In this document: positions 1 through 8,571 of the stretch, piece after piece
Layout: each line of letters starts with the position of its first letter
Numbering within the stretch: the stretch's first letter is position 1
Origin: CAJQND01 sp051010055
GTDB lineage: Bacteria > Pseudomonadota > Alphaproteobacteria > Rhizobiales > CAJQND01
Reading direction: 5' to 3'
DNA length: 15,565 nucleotides
NCBI GenBank assembly: GCA_051010055.1
Contig: JBPCVY010000074.1
Coordinates: 1-15,565, forward strand
Made by a program: the position numbers and the translations under genes
The notes under the pieces: generated by a model
Database searches by the model: none
What the model saw: only the letters and a program-made list of their open reading frames with translations
Told to the model about the DNA's origin: nothing

Positions 1-561
1 GATACTGTGGTAAATGTTCACTACAAGGCCGACAAGCTCCAGGCTCATCTCAAGAAAGTCAAATCACCGAAAGTTGTCATCTCCGATGAACGCGGCGAGC
101 TTCTTGAAACCGGGGGCGGGGTCGCAAAAGCGCTGTCTAAGCTTGGCGACATGCCCTTTTTCGTGGTGAACACCGATAGTTTGTGGACGGAAAGCACCAT
201 GCCGGCTCTCACGCGTCTTAAAAACGCCTGGGATGATGAAACCATGGACGGCGTTCTCCTGCTTGCCCCTACGATTTCAAGCCTTGGCTATTCGGGTAGC
301 GGCGATTTCAATATGGATCCGGGCGGCAACATCACCAGGCGCGGTGAAAGCAAAATTGCGCCGTTTGTTTTTACTGGCGCCTATATCCTGCATCCGCGCC
401 TGTTCAAGGGAGCGCCAACAGGCAAATTCTCCATGAACCTGTTGTTCGACAAGGCGATTAAAGCCAAGCGCCTGAAAGGTGTGCGCCATGACAGTTTGTG
501 GATTGAAATCAACACACCAGAAGCGGTGGAAACGGCAAGCGCGGTCCTGGCTGACCTGTAA
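1..561 (+). CDS. Nucleotidyltransferase family protein, MurU-like (5' truncated)
   Basis: The reading frame is open from base 1, so the gene begins upstream; 186 residues and the stop (559-561) are present. The visible part matches the sugar-phosphate nucleotidyltransferase family, closest in my judgement to N-acetylmuramate-1-phosphate uridylyltransferase (MurU), which makes UDP-MurNAc during peptidoglycan recycling in the cytoplasm. Supporting motifs are VVNVHY near the truncated end, ETGGGVAKAL (window residues 36-45) and VVNTDSLW, whose Asp (residue 59) lies where these enzymes bind the metal and nucleotide. The N-terminal nucleotide-binding glycine loop is outside the window. In Hyphomicrobiales this gene usually follows tsaE and a MurNAc/GlcNAc kinase-type phosphotransferase and precedes addB, as here. 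The substrate is inferred from family and context; another sugar-1-phosphate remains possible. Confidence 0.8.
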   Translation, partial: DTVVNVHYKADKLQAHLKKVKSPKVVISDERGELLETGGGVAKALSKLGDMPFFVVNTDSLWTESTMPALTRLKNAWDDETMDGVLLLAPTISSLGYSGSGDFNMDPGGNITRRGESKIAPFVFTGAYILHPRLFKGAPTGKFSMNLLFDKAIKAKRLKGVRHDSLWIEINTPEAVETASAVLADL

Positions 562-575
562 ACTGGTTTCATCGT

Positions 576-594
576 GCAGAATCGGACATTCTGC
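576..594 (+). repeat. Perfect hairpin just before the addB start codon
   Basis: GCAGAAT (576-582) and ATTCTGC (588-594) are perfect 7-bp complements around the loop CGGAC, and the hairpin ends five bases before the addB ATG. The only Shine-Dalgarno-like bases upstream of addB (GGA, 584-586) lie in the loop. It could influence addB translation or be the remnant of an intergenic palindromic repeat. Confidence 0.6.
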
Positions 595-599
595 GGATC

Positions 600-3500
600 A
601 TGGATGATTCTTTAGAGCGGTTTGAAGGCTTTCCGCAAGTTTGGACTATACCTCCTGGTGTTCCTTTCCTGAGGGCGCTGGCCAGCAAAATTCTGGAGGG
701 TGGTTTTCCAAACCCGGACACGCCGGTGCCTTCAAGCGATGCGCTTGCAAGCTACACCATCCTTGTGCCAACCCGGCGCGCCGCGCGCGAACTTGCCGAT
801 GTTTTTCTAGATGTGAGCGATGGCAAGGCGCTCCTTCTTCCTAAAATCCGCCCCTTGGGGGATGTAGATGAAGATGAGTTGATGTTGAGTGCGGGCGAGG
901 CCGGGTCTGCTGATAACCTTTCATTTCCACCAGCCATTTCCCCCCTTCAAAGGCAACTTTTATTGTCCAGGTTGTTGCTTGAATGGGCCCGGGCGCAACC
1001 GGACGGCGATCTTGCCCGGGCATTGCTTCCCGGCCCGGTTCAGGCCCTGACAATGGCTGCGGGATTGGGGAGCCTTCTTGACCAGCTCGAAACCGAGCAG
1101 GTGAGTGCAACAAACCTGAGCGATATCATCAAAGAGGATTTCGCCCAGTATTGGCAGGAAATTCTATCCGTCCTGAGTGTTATACAGCAGGAGCTGCCCG
1201 CCATTTTAGAGGAGCGGGGGGTTCTTGGTCCGACAGAGCGGCGAAACAGGTTGATAGATGCCGAGGCCGCGCGCTTGCTTGAGAGCCAGCCTGCCTCACC
1301 GGTTATCGCTGCCGGCTCAACCGGTTCTATTCCCGCAACGGCAAGATTGCTGAAAACAATCGCTCACCTACCTGCTGGCGCGGTTGTTCTGCCCGGGCTT
1401 GATTTGGCTCTCGATGAAGAAAGTTGGGCTGATCTTGATCCCCAGCATCCACAGATCGGCTTGCGCAATTTGCTTGCAGAGGTTGGCATCGAACGCAGCC
1501 AGGTGAAGGTGCTTGCCGGGGGTAATGCGGATGGGTGCACTCAAAGCCGTGCGGCATTTTTCTCAGAGGTTATGCGGCCCTCCCATACCACCCACAAATG
1601 GCGCGGGCACCTTGGGGAAATCGAGCAAAGTGCAAGGCGGGCCATCGAAGGACTGGGCCACATTGCGGCAGAAAACCGCCGCGATGAGGCGCTTGCGATT
1701 GCCCTTATCATGCGGCAAACCCTTGAAGCGCCCGGAAAAACCGCCGCGCTGATTACACCTGACAGAAATCTTGGCCGTCAGGTTTCAGCCGAGCTCAGGC
1801 GCTGGGGCCTGAACATTGATGACAGCTCCGGCATACCGCTTGCGCGCACGACCGCTGGCCAGTTCATTGATCTGCTTTTGGAAACAATTGTTCAATTTGA
1901 TCCAGCGGCGCTGGTTTCCCTCGCCCAACACCCGTTTTTCCGGTTTGGCAGGGCCCATGGTGAGTTTACCCGTATTATCAACAGGCTTGAGCTGTGTGCG
2001 CTGCGTGGGTTGGTGGCCGTTCGCAGCTATGACGCTTTAGCGCACGCGGTACGGGAACGGCGCTCAGAAGTTCTGGAAAAACCGCACTGGCATGGCCAGT
2101 TTTCCCAATGGAGCGATGAAGACTGGCAGGACGTGGAGGCGGCGGCAGAGGAGCTGGCGGAAGCCTTCGCGCCATTTTCCTCAATAATTGAGGCTGATAC
2201 CGCGGTTCCCCTTCAAACCCTGTTGGGGGAATTTTTGCAGCTGGCAGAGACAATTGCCGCAGACGAGAGCGGAGACAGCGCGGTGCTTTGGTCCGGTGAT
2301 GCTGGTGAGGTGCTGTCGGTTTTCTTTTCAAGCCTGATAGAGGCAGGCGTTGATGCGCCTGCAATCGCTGCGGGCGATTTCGGCGGCGTTATCATGAGTT
2401 TAATGGTTGCGCCGGTGGTGCGGCCACGCTTTGGCTCTCATCCGCGCCTAAAAATACTTGGCCTTCTGGAAGCCCGGCTGATTTCGGCAGATGTTTTTAT
2501 TCTCGGCGGTCTCAATGAAGATTCCTGGCCGCGCCTGCCGCGATCGGACCCATGGCTTAACCGGCCCATGCGCGCCGATCTTGGACTTGAACAGCCCGAA
2601 AGGCGCATTGGCCTTGCCGCCCACGACTTCGTGCAGGCCGCATGTGGCGGTGAGGTTTGGATAACCACATCATCGGGTCTTGAAGGTGCCCCTTCTGTGC
2701 CGTCGCGTTGGCTGTTGCGCCTGCAGGCGTTGCTCAAAGCGTGCAACATCACTTCTTTGGAAGAAAAAGGCACAGAGATTCTCGCCAGATGCACCGCGCT
2801 TGACCAATCATGCACCCCTGTGCCGGTTATGCGGCCATTGCCGCGCCCGCCGGTTGAATTGCGCCCGCGAAAACTCTCCATCACCGAAATCGAGATATGG
2901 CTGCGCGATCCATATTCCATATTCGGGCGCCATATCCTGAAACTGAAACCGCTGGAAGCACTCGATATGCCGCCGGGCCCGCGCGAACGGGGCATCATTA
3001 TCCACGGCATCCTCGAAGAATTCTTCGAACATCATCAGAACTTGCCGGTGGAGGATATTGCCGGGGCGTTGCGGGAAATTGGTGGCAAGTGGTTCTCAAA
3101 ATATGGCGACTGGCCGGAAGTCAACGCTTTCTGGCGTTTGCAGTTCGACGCCATGAGCGGAGATCTTGCTCTCAAAGAAGGCGAGCTGCGGGCCTCTGCG
3201 GCGAAATCTTTTATCGAGACATCTGGCCGTCTCGAGATTGAAGGCACAGCCGGGCCGTTCTTTCTGTCCGGGCGGGCAGATCGCATTGATGTTCTGAGCG
3301 ATGGAACCGCGCGCATCATTGATTATAAAACCGGCACTGTGCCCGGTGTGAAAGAAGTGCTGGTTGGATTTGCCCCGCAATTGCTTCTTGAAGCAGCGAT
3401 GCTGCGCGCAGGCGTTTTTGACGGCGCGCCGGAGCTTCAGACATCGGCACTCTTGTACCTGCGCCTTCCAGCCGGCAGCCCGCAGGTTGAACAACGCCCG

Positions 3501-3707
3501 GTAAAGCCCGAGGCCGGTCAAACCGTAAACGATGTGGCGGAAAAAATTCTCCAGCAGCTGGAAAAACGAATTGCCGATTTTGACGCCGAAATGATGCCTT
3601 ATCCATCACGCCGCATGCCGAAGAACCGGAACCAGATTTTCCCGTACGATCATCTGGCGAGGCACCGGGAATGGGCAAGCTCTGAAGGCGCGGGAGGTGA
3701 CCAATGA
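600..3707 (+). CDS. addB: Double-strand break repair protein AddB (alphaproteobacterial type)
   Basis: A 1035-residue AddB, the partner of AddA in the AddAB helicase-nuclease that resects double-strand breaks and loads RecA; it acts in the cytoplasm on DNA ends. The N-terminus carries the family hallmark IPPGVPFL (about residues 17-24) and a helicase-like ILVPTRRAARELAD segment, but no Walker A loop, so it is probably an inactive helicase fold. The C-terminal RecB-type nuclease is evident: GRADRID places Asp894, and IIDYKTG places Asp908 and Lys910, the PD-(D/E)XK set. No cysteines follow the nuclease motif, so the C-terminal iron-sulfur cluster ligands known from Bacillus AddB are missing. 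ATG 600 is the only sensible start, 38 nt after the upstream stop, with no good ribosome-binding site. It overlaps addA by four bases. Confidence 0.95.
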   Translation: MDDSLERFEGFPQVWTIPPGVPFLRALASKILEGGFPNPDTPVPSSDALASYTILVPTRRAARELADVFLDVSDGKALLLPKIRPLGDVDEDELMLSAGEAGSADNLSFPPAISPLQRQLLLSRLLLEWARAQPDGDLARALLPGPVQALTMAAGLGSLLDQLETEQVSATNLSDIIKEDFAQYWQEILSVLSVIQQELPAILEERGVLGPTERRNRLIDAEAARLLESQPASPVIAAGSTGSIPATARLLKTIAHLPAGAVVLPGLDLALDEESWADLDPQHPQIGLRNLLAEVGIERSQVKVLAGGNADGCTQSRAAFFSEVMRPSHTTHKWRGHLGEIEQSARRAIEGLGHIAAENRRDEALAIALIMRQTLEAPGKTAALITPDRNLGRQVSAELRRWGLNIDDSSGIPLARTTAGQFIDLLLETIVQFDPAALVSLAQHPFFRFGRAHGEFTRIINRLELCALRGLVAVRSYDALAHAVRERRSEVLEKPHWHGQFSQWSDEDWQDVEAAAEELAEAFAPFSSIIEADTAVPLQTLLGEFLQLAETIAADESGDSAVLWSGDAGEVLSVFFSSLIEAGVDAPAIAAGDFGGVIMSLMVAPVVRPRFGSHPRLKILGLLEARLISADVFILGGLNEDSWPRLPRSDPWLNRPMRADLGLEQPERRIGLAAHDFVQAACGGEVWITTSSGLEGAPSVPSRWLLRLQALLKACNITSLEEKGTEILARCTALDQSCTPVPVMRPLPRPPVELRPRKLSITEIEIWLRDPYSIFGRHILKLKPLEALDMPPGPRERGIIIHGILEEFFEHHQNLPVEDIAGALREIGGKWFSKYGDWPEVNAFWRLQFDAMSGDLALKEGELRASAAKSFIETSGRLEIEGTAGPFFLSGRADRIDVLSDGTARIIDYKTGTVPGVKEVLVGFAPQLLLEAAMLRAGVFDGAPELQTSALLYLRLPAGSPQVEQRPVKPEAGQTVNDVAEKILQQLEKRIADFDAEMMPYPSRRMPKNRNQIFPYDHLARHREWASSEGAGGDQ

Positions 3708-6700
3708 ACGAGGTTGCCACCCCACGTATTCAGGCGGACGTTTTTCAGGCCCGTGCTTCAAATCCGCAATCATCTTCATGGGTTTCGGCGAATGCCGGTT
3801 CGGGCAAGACCTATGTTTTGGTGAACCGCATTGTCCGCCTGCTGCTCGCCGGAAACGAATCGCACCGGATCTTGTGCCTAACATACACGCGCGCAGCTGC
3901 AGCGGTAATGGAATCGCGCCTGTTCGAACGCCTTTCCGGTTGGATCAAGCTTTCTGATGCGGAGCTGGCGGAAGAGATTGCGGGGCTGAATGCTGGCGCC
4001 GCCTGGAACGGCAAGCTTGAACATGCCCGGCAATTGTTCACCCGGGCCCTTGAAACCCCCGGCGGGCTCAAAATCCAGACCATTCATGCCTTCTGTGAGG
4101 GCGTGCTTCAGCGGTTTCCGGTTGAAGCCAAAGTCACCCCCGGCTTTACAATTCTGGATGACCGCACATCAAGGGAATGGCTGAAATCAGTGCGCGAGAA
4201 GGTTCTGGCTGATGCTGTTCTGGCCCCGGACAGCCCGCGCGGAAAGGCATTAGCGGCAGTTTCCGGCATCACCCATGCAGGCGGGTTTGAAGATGTGCTG
4301 GAAGCGCTCCTGGCACAACGTTCAGAAGTGGCTGCTGCTTGGTCAACACCGGAAAAAGGTGCTGCAGCCAAGCAAGCATTGAAAACCGCGCTTGGGATTC
4401 AAGAGGGTGAGACGGTCGAAACAATCGCAGAAGCCGGCTCGAAGGTTTTCCCGCAGGATTTGATGGAGGAAGCAATCACCGCCATGCGCACCGGGGCAAA
4501 GCGGGACAATGCAAATGCGGATGCAATCGAGCAGATAAAATCTTCAAACACAGGCCCGGAAAAGTGGGCAAACATCCTCAACTACTTTTTCAACAAAGAT
4601 GGCGCGATACCAACGTCGCCAGACTTCCTGATGAGCGCCAAGACGGCGAAAAGTCATGAGGACTTACGCGAGCGGCTCCTCGACATCCAGGCTGAAACAA
4701 TCGACATAGAGGACAGGCGCAAGGCGGCCATTACCTGGCAGGCGAGCAACGGGCTGTTCACCCTGGCAAGTGAGATACTCACCGAGTTCCAATCAGAAAA
4801 ACGCCGCCGTGGCCAGTTGGATTATACCGACCTCATTATCTATACCCGCGATTTGCTGTGCCGGGCAGGTGAGGGCTGGCCGGCCTGGGTCATGTTCCGG
4901 TTGGATAATGGCATCGACCATGTGTTGATTGATGAGGCCCAGGACACAAGCCCCAGGCAATGGGAAATCGTGAATGCTCTCACCCAGGAGTTTTTCACCG
5001 GCGAAGGCGCCCGTCCTGAGATAGACAGAACAGTTTTCGCCGTTGGTGACCGCAAGCAGTCCATTTATTCCTTCCAGGGCGCGGACCCGGATGGTTTTGA
5101 CCGCCAGCGTTCCGAAACCAGCCGCCTGGCACGTGCAGCGAACGAAGGCTTTGAGGCTGTGAATCTCAATGTTTCTTTCAGATCGGCAAAAACGGTGCTT
5201 GATGCTGTCGATCTCGTTTTCACCGGCGACGAGCTGGCGGCAAATGGGGTTGCTGAAACCACTGGCGAATGGCCCACCCACCAGGCCACCCGCACTGATG
5301 CCGACGGCCTGGTTGAAGTGTGGCCGATGGTTGAAAAACCTGAAAGGGTGGACCTTGACCCGTTCGCCCCAGTTGATCAGGCGCCGGCAAGCCACCACCA
5401 CATTCTGCTCGCCCAGGAGATTGCAGGGCGCATCGCAAACTGGCTTGATCCTGAAACCCAAAAGGCGAGCGGGCGCAATGTGACACCGGGCGATATTCTG
5501 ATTCTGGTGCGCAATCGCGGCATACTCGCCGAGGCCCTGGTGCGCGCCCTTGTTGAGCGCAATATTCCGGTTGCCGGTGCGGACCGGCTGCAGTTGAGCA
5601 ACCATATCGCGGTAATGGACCTTTTGGCCCTTTCCAGGGCCGTAAGCCTGCCACAGGATGAGTATTCCCTGGCATGTGTGCTTAAAAGTCCGCTTGTCTT
5701 CCGTGATGACAGCACTTACACGGCGTGCAGAGTTCAGCCCATAACAGACGATGATCTTATTGCGTTGGCAGCCGCTAGAAAAGGCTCGCTCTGGTCGGCG
5801 CTTGCCAGCGCAGGAAAGCCATATGCCCAGGCTTTAGAACGGCTTAAGCGCTGGCGCGGTCTGGCAGGATACATGCGGCCGTTTGAGTTTTTCTCCTATG
5901 TTCTGGGGCCTGATCGTGGCCGGGCACTGTTTCACAACCGGCTCGGTGCGGAAGCAGATGACCCGATAGATGAGTTCCTGGGGCTGGCGCTGGAATTCGA
6001 GACCACTCACGCCCCAAGCGTGAGAGGTTTTGCCGAGTGGATGAGCGGCGATGACGCCCAAATCAAGCGCGAGATGGATCAGGCCAAGAACGAGGTCCGG
6101 GTCATGACCGTGCATGGCGCAAAAGGCCTGGAGTCCAACATTGTCATTTTGCCGGACACCAACAATGTCCCGAACAGGCGCAAGGTGGACGATGTTCTGA
6201 GCCTCGGAAAGAGTGAGACAAACCCGGGCGTTCCCGTTTGGAAACTTAAAAGCGCGCTGCAGCCGAAAATTGTCTCCGATTATGTTGAACACGTAATTGG
6301 CGCCAGCCTGAAGGAGGAAAATCGGCTTTTATATGTAGCCATGACCCGCGCGAAAAATGAGCTTTATGTTTGCGGCGCTGGCAATATGGATGAGCTCGAT
6401 CCTGAGTGCTGGTATGCGAAGGTACATGGCTTGATTTCGCGGCACGGCAGTGAAATCGAAAATGCTGAAGGCGATACCGTTTCATGGCGCATGGGTGAGC
6501 CCGTTAACTCTGGAGCCGTTGAGACTGTTCAAGTGGCAACCCCTGCAGCAATCGAACCCTGGATGAAGGAAGATGCGCCTGACGAGCCGCCGGAGCCCCG
6601 GCCTTTGGCTCCTTCCAGGCTCGATTTTGATACTGCAGCCGGTGCGACAAAGGCAAAAATTGCCGAAACCCCTGCGCTTTCCCCGCTCGATAACAGCGAG

Positions 6701-7228
6701 AATGCTGCATTCCTTCGCGGAAAGCTCATTCACCGCCTGTTGCAGACATTGCCCGACGTTGTGCCAGACAAGCGCAAGGCTGCCGCAGATATATTTCTTG
6801 CCCAGCAAAGCGCGGAGCTTTCAGAGGAGTTGCGAAATGAAATAGCAAGGCAGGTCTTTTCAATCATAGACAGTGATGATGACGATTTACGCACTCTCTT
6901 TGCGCCCGGCTCACTGGCAGAAGTTCCAGTTACCGCGCGTATTTCTGAGATCACCGGGCCAACCGGTGCGCCGGTGGTGATCTCCGGGGTAATCGACCGG
7001 TTGGCGGTGGGTGGAGATGTCATTCATCTTGCGGATTTCAAGACCAATCGCAATGCGCCAACCAAGCCAGAAGATGCCGATATCCTCTATATCCGGCAGC
7101 TTGCCGCTTACAGCCTTGCGCTAAAGAAGATTTATCCCGATCGGCCGGTGAAAGCCTGGCTTGTCTGGACGCAAAACGGAGTTGCAATGGAAATCCCGCA
7201 AAGCTTTTTGGAAAGTGCGTTCACATGA
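3704..7228 (+). CDS. addA: Double-strand break repair helicase-nuclease AddA
   Basis: A 1174-residue UvrD/Rep-family (SF1A) helicase fused to a RecB-type nuclease; with AddB it unwinds and degrades DNA from double-strand ends. Motifs in order: Walker A NAGSGKT (30-36), DEAQD (410-414), GDRKQSIYSFQGADP (448-462), VNLNVSFRS, MTVHGAKGLE (801-810) and the arginine-finger region YVAMTRAK (Arg882). The C-terminal nuclease shows RGKLIHRLL (His1010), GVIDR (Asp1098) and ADFKT (Asp1111, Lys1113), so both helicase and nuclease look intact. The start ATG overlaps the addB stop as ATGA and has a strong GGGAGG at 3692-3697, consistent with coupled synthesis of the two subunits. The length is normal for the alphaproteobacterial type. 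Confidence 0.97.
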   Translation: MNEVATPRIQADVFQARASNPQSSSWVSANAGSGKTYVLVNRIVRLLLAGNESHRILCLTYTRAAAAVMESRLFERLSGWIKLSDAELAEEIAGLNAGAAWNGKLEHARQLFTRALETPGGLKIQTIHAFCEGVLQRFPVEAKVTPGFTILDDRTSREWLKSVREKVLADAVLAPDSPRGKALAAVSGITHAGGFEDVLEALLAQRSEVAAAWSTPEKGAAAKQALKTALGIQEGETVETIAEAGSKVFPQDLMEEAITAMRTGAKRDNANADAIEQIKSSNTGPEKWANILNYFFNKDGAIPTSPDFLMSAKTAKSHEDLRERLLDIQAETIDIEDRRKAAITWQASNGLFTLASEILTEFQSEKRRRGQLDYTDLIIYTRDLLCRAGEGWPAWVMFRLDNGIDHVLIDEAQDTSPRQWEIVNALTQEFFTGEGARPEIDRTVFAVGDRKQSIYSFQGADPDGFDRQRSETSRLARAANEGFEAVNLNVSFRSAKTVLDAVDLVFTGDELAANGVAETTGEWPTHQATRTDADGLVEVWPMVEKPERVDLDPFAPVDQAPASHHHILLAQEIAGRIANWLDPETQKASGRNVTPGDILILVRNRGILAEALVRALVERNIPVAGADRLQLSNHIAVMDLLALSRAVSLPQDEYSLACVLKSPLVFRDDSTYTACRVQPITDDDLIALAAARKGSLWSALASAGKPYAQALERLKRWRGLAGYMRPFEFFSYVLGPDRGRALFHNRLGAEADDPIDEFLGLALEFETTHAPSVRGFAEWMSGDDAQIKREMDQAKNEVRVMTVHGAKGLESNIVILPDTNNVPNRRKVDDVLSLGKSETNPGVPVWKLKSALQPKIVSDYVEHVIGASLKEENRLLYVAMTRAKNELYVCGAGNMDELDPECWYAKVHGLISRHGSEIENAEGDTVSWRMGEPVNSGAVETVQVATPAAIEPWMKEDAPDEPPEPRPLAPSRLDFDTAAGATKAKIAETPALSPLDNSENAAFLRGKLIHRLLQTLPDVVPDKRKAAADIFLAQQSAELSEELRNEIARQVFSIIDSDDDDLRTLFAPGSLAEVPVTARISEITGPTGAPVVISGVIDRLAVGGDVIHLADFKTNRNAPTKPEDADILYIRQLAAYSLALKKIYPDRPVKAWLVWTQNGVAMEIPQSFLESAFT

Positions 7229-7251
7229 TTGTGGGCATCACCTGCATCCCC

Positions 7252-7280
7252 TTGACCTTGTGCACACGCGTTCTTACTTT
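7252..7280 (+). promoter_or_regulatory. Putative housekeeping promoter for trxA
   Basis: TTGACC (7252-7257) and TACTTT (7275-7280) are separated by exactly 17 bp and precede the trxA start by about 50 nt. This fits the alphaproteobacterial sigma-70 pattern (CTTGAC-N17-CTATNT) and would let trxA be expressed independently of addAB. Confidence 0.5.
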
Positions 7281-7319
7281 CCAGTCTAAGGTTTCACAAT
7301 TAGCTTGCGGCTTCACGCA

Positions 7320-7325
7320 GAGAGG
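7320..7325 (+). promoter_or_regulatory. Ribosome-binding site that fixes the trxA start
   Basis: GAGAGG lies seven bases before ATG 7333. It supports this start over an in-frame ATG at 7225, which would add 36 residues with no thioredoxin character and overlap the end of addA. Confidence 0.6.
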
Positions 7326-7332
7326 TTTTTCC

Positions 7333-7656
7333 ATGTCGACTCCTATTCACGTGTCCGATTCCGAATTTGAACAGGCTGTTTTGAACGCCGATGGCCCCGT
7401 TGTGGTTGATTTCTGGGCTGAATGGTGCGGACCGTGCAAGCAAATCGCACCGGCGCTTGATGAACTTGCAGCGGAAATGGACGGAAAGGTCACTATCGCC
7501 AAGGTCAACATTGATGAAAATCAGAATGTTGCGGTGAAATATGGCATCCGTTCCATCCCAACATTGATGGTGTTCAAGAACGGTGAAGTGGCTGATACAC
7601 ACACCGGCGCAGCACCTAAAGGCCGACTAGCAAGCTGGATTGAGGGCGCGCTCTAA
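7333..7656 (+). CDS. trxA: Thioredoxin
   Basis: A 107-residue classical thioredoxin, the cytoplasmic disulfide reductase that is recycled by thioredoxin reductase and supplies electrons to ribonucleotide reductase and other targets. The active site WCGPC (Trp31-Cys35), Asp26 in VVVDFWAEW, and the cis-proline IPT (Pro76) are all in the canonical positions and the length matches E. coli TrxA. Start ATG 7333 was chosen from the family length and a GAGAGG site seven bases upstream; the open frame extends back to 7225 but that part is leader. The gene follows addA by 104 nt, has its own promoter-like sequence and ends in an intrinsic terminator, so it is probably a single-gene unit. There is no signal peptide. 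Confidence 0.97.
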   Translation: MSTPIHVSDSEFEQAVLNADGPVVVDFWAEWCGPCKQIAPALDELAAEMDGKVTIAKVNIDENQNVAVKYGIRSIPTLMVFKNGEVADTHTGAAPKGRLASWIEGAL

Positions 7657-7680
7657 CCGGCGCAGCAATAACAAAGTTAG

Positions 7681-7709
7681 GGCGGCTTCAATGAGGGGCC
7701 GCCTTTTTT
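7681..7709 (+). terminator. Intrinsic terminator after trxA
   Basis: GGCGGC (7681-7686) pairs with GCCGCC (7698-7703) around an 11-nt loop and is followed by six T (7704-7709). It lies 25 nt past the trxA stop. It overlaps the last bases of the convergent SDR gene; read on the minus strand there is no T tract, so it works mainly for the plus strand. Confidence 0.85.
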
Positions 7710-8571
7710 ACTGCCCGAAATCTGCGGCCAGCGCTTTCAGGCCCACCCGATAGTTCGGATATTTCAAGGGCACGCCCAATTCAGACTTGATGCGCTCATT
7801 TGAAACGCGTTTGGATTCTGCATAAAAGCTGCGGCCCATGGGCGACATCTCAGCTTCTTTGAAAGGAATTTCGGACGGCGCCGGTTGACCCAGCAGCTCT
7901 GCTGCATAGGCCACCACGTCTTGCGGTGGTGCGGCCTCATCGTCGCACACATTGTAGGCAGCGCCCGGATTGGGGTGGGCGATTGATGCCTCTAGCACGC
8001 TGGCAATATCTTCCACGTGGATGCGGCTGAAGACCTGGCCTGGTTTTACAATGCGCCGGGCTTTGCCAGCGGCAACGGAGAGGAGCTGATTGCGCCCCGG
8101 GCCATAAATGCCGGCCAATCTGAAAATCGCCAGCGGAAGGCCCGTCTCTTCGAACAATGAAAGCCATTGCCGTTCTGCTTCAACCCTCCGCCGGCCCCGT
8201 TCTGTGGTTGGTTCGAGCGCTGAACTCTCATCAACCCATCCTCCGTCCCGATTGCCATAAACCCCTGTGGTTGAAAGGTATCCGGCCCAGTTCAGGTTGC
8301 TGGCGAGCCCAGCAATTTTGTCCCTGTGGTGGCGTAGAACCACATCGCCTTCTGCGTCTGGAGGAATTGAAATGAGAAGATGGGTAACAGTTTCAGGTAT
8401 CTCCAAAGTATTGCCACCATCAAAAAGCAGACAGCCGTAACCGGCCGCTTCCAACTCTTTGCACCCTTCCTGGCTGCGTGCGGTGCCGGTGATGGTCCAT
8501 TCATCATCAGGCAATCTGCGGGCTAACGCCTGGGCCGAATAACCCATGCCGAAACAAAACAAATGCTTCAA
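7708..8571 (-). CDS. SDR family oxidoreductase / NAD(P)-dependent epimerase-like protein (YeeZ-type)
   Basis: A 287-residue Rossmann-fold protein of the extended SDR superfamily, similar in layout to the poorly characterised YeeZ group; its substrate is unknown. The dinucleotide-binding loop is FGMGYSA (residues 7-13). The active-site strand reads YLSTTGVYGNRDGGW (98-112): Ser100 and Tyr105 are present, but the lysine four residues after the tyrosine is Asp109, so classical SDR catalysis is doubtful. Further family signatures are RLAGIYGPGR (151-160) and FSRIHVEDIA (181-190). The start is TTG at 8569-8571, which overlaps the queG stop as TTGA; GGAGG eight bases upstream supports it, and the next ATG (residue 9) would destroy the Rossmann strand. 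It is therefore translationally coupled to queG and ends convergent with trxA. Confidence 0.85.
   Translation of the reverse strand: MKHLFCFGMGYSAQALARRLPDDEWTITGTARSQEGCKELEAAGYGCLLFDGGNTLEIPETVTHLLISIPPDAEGDVVLRHHRDKIAGLASNLNWAGYLSTTGVYGNRDGGWVDESSALEPTTERGRRRVEAERQWLSLFEETGLPLAIFRLAGIYGPGRNQLLSVAAGKARRIVKPGQVFSRIHVEDIASVLEASIAHPNPGAAYNVCDDEAAPPQDVVAYAAELLGQPAPSEIPFKEAEMSPMGRSFYAESKRVSNERIKSELGVPLKYPNYRVGLKALAADFGQ

Noticed and set aside
2438..3010. 190-codon open frame antisense to addB
   Set aside because: A shadow of addB: low-complexity Arg/Ser-rich translation, no domain, no independent signals.
4793..5605. 270-codon open frame antisense to addA
   Set aside because: It lies wholly inside a well-supported gene on the other strand, has no recognisable domain, and long antisense frames are common in GC-rich coding sequence.
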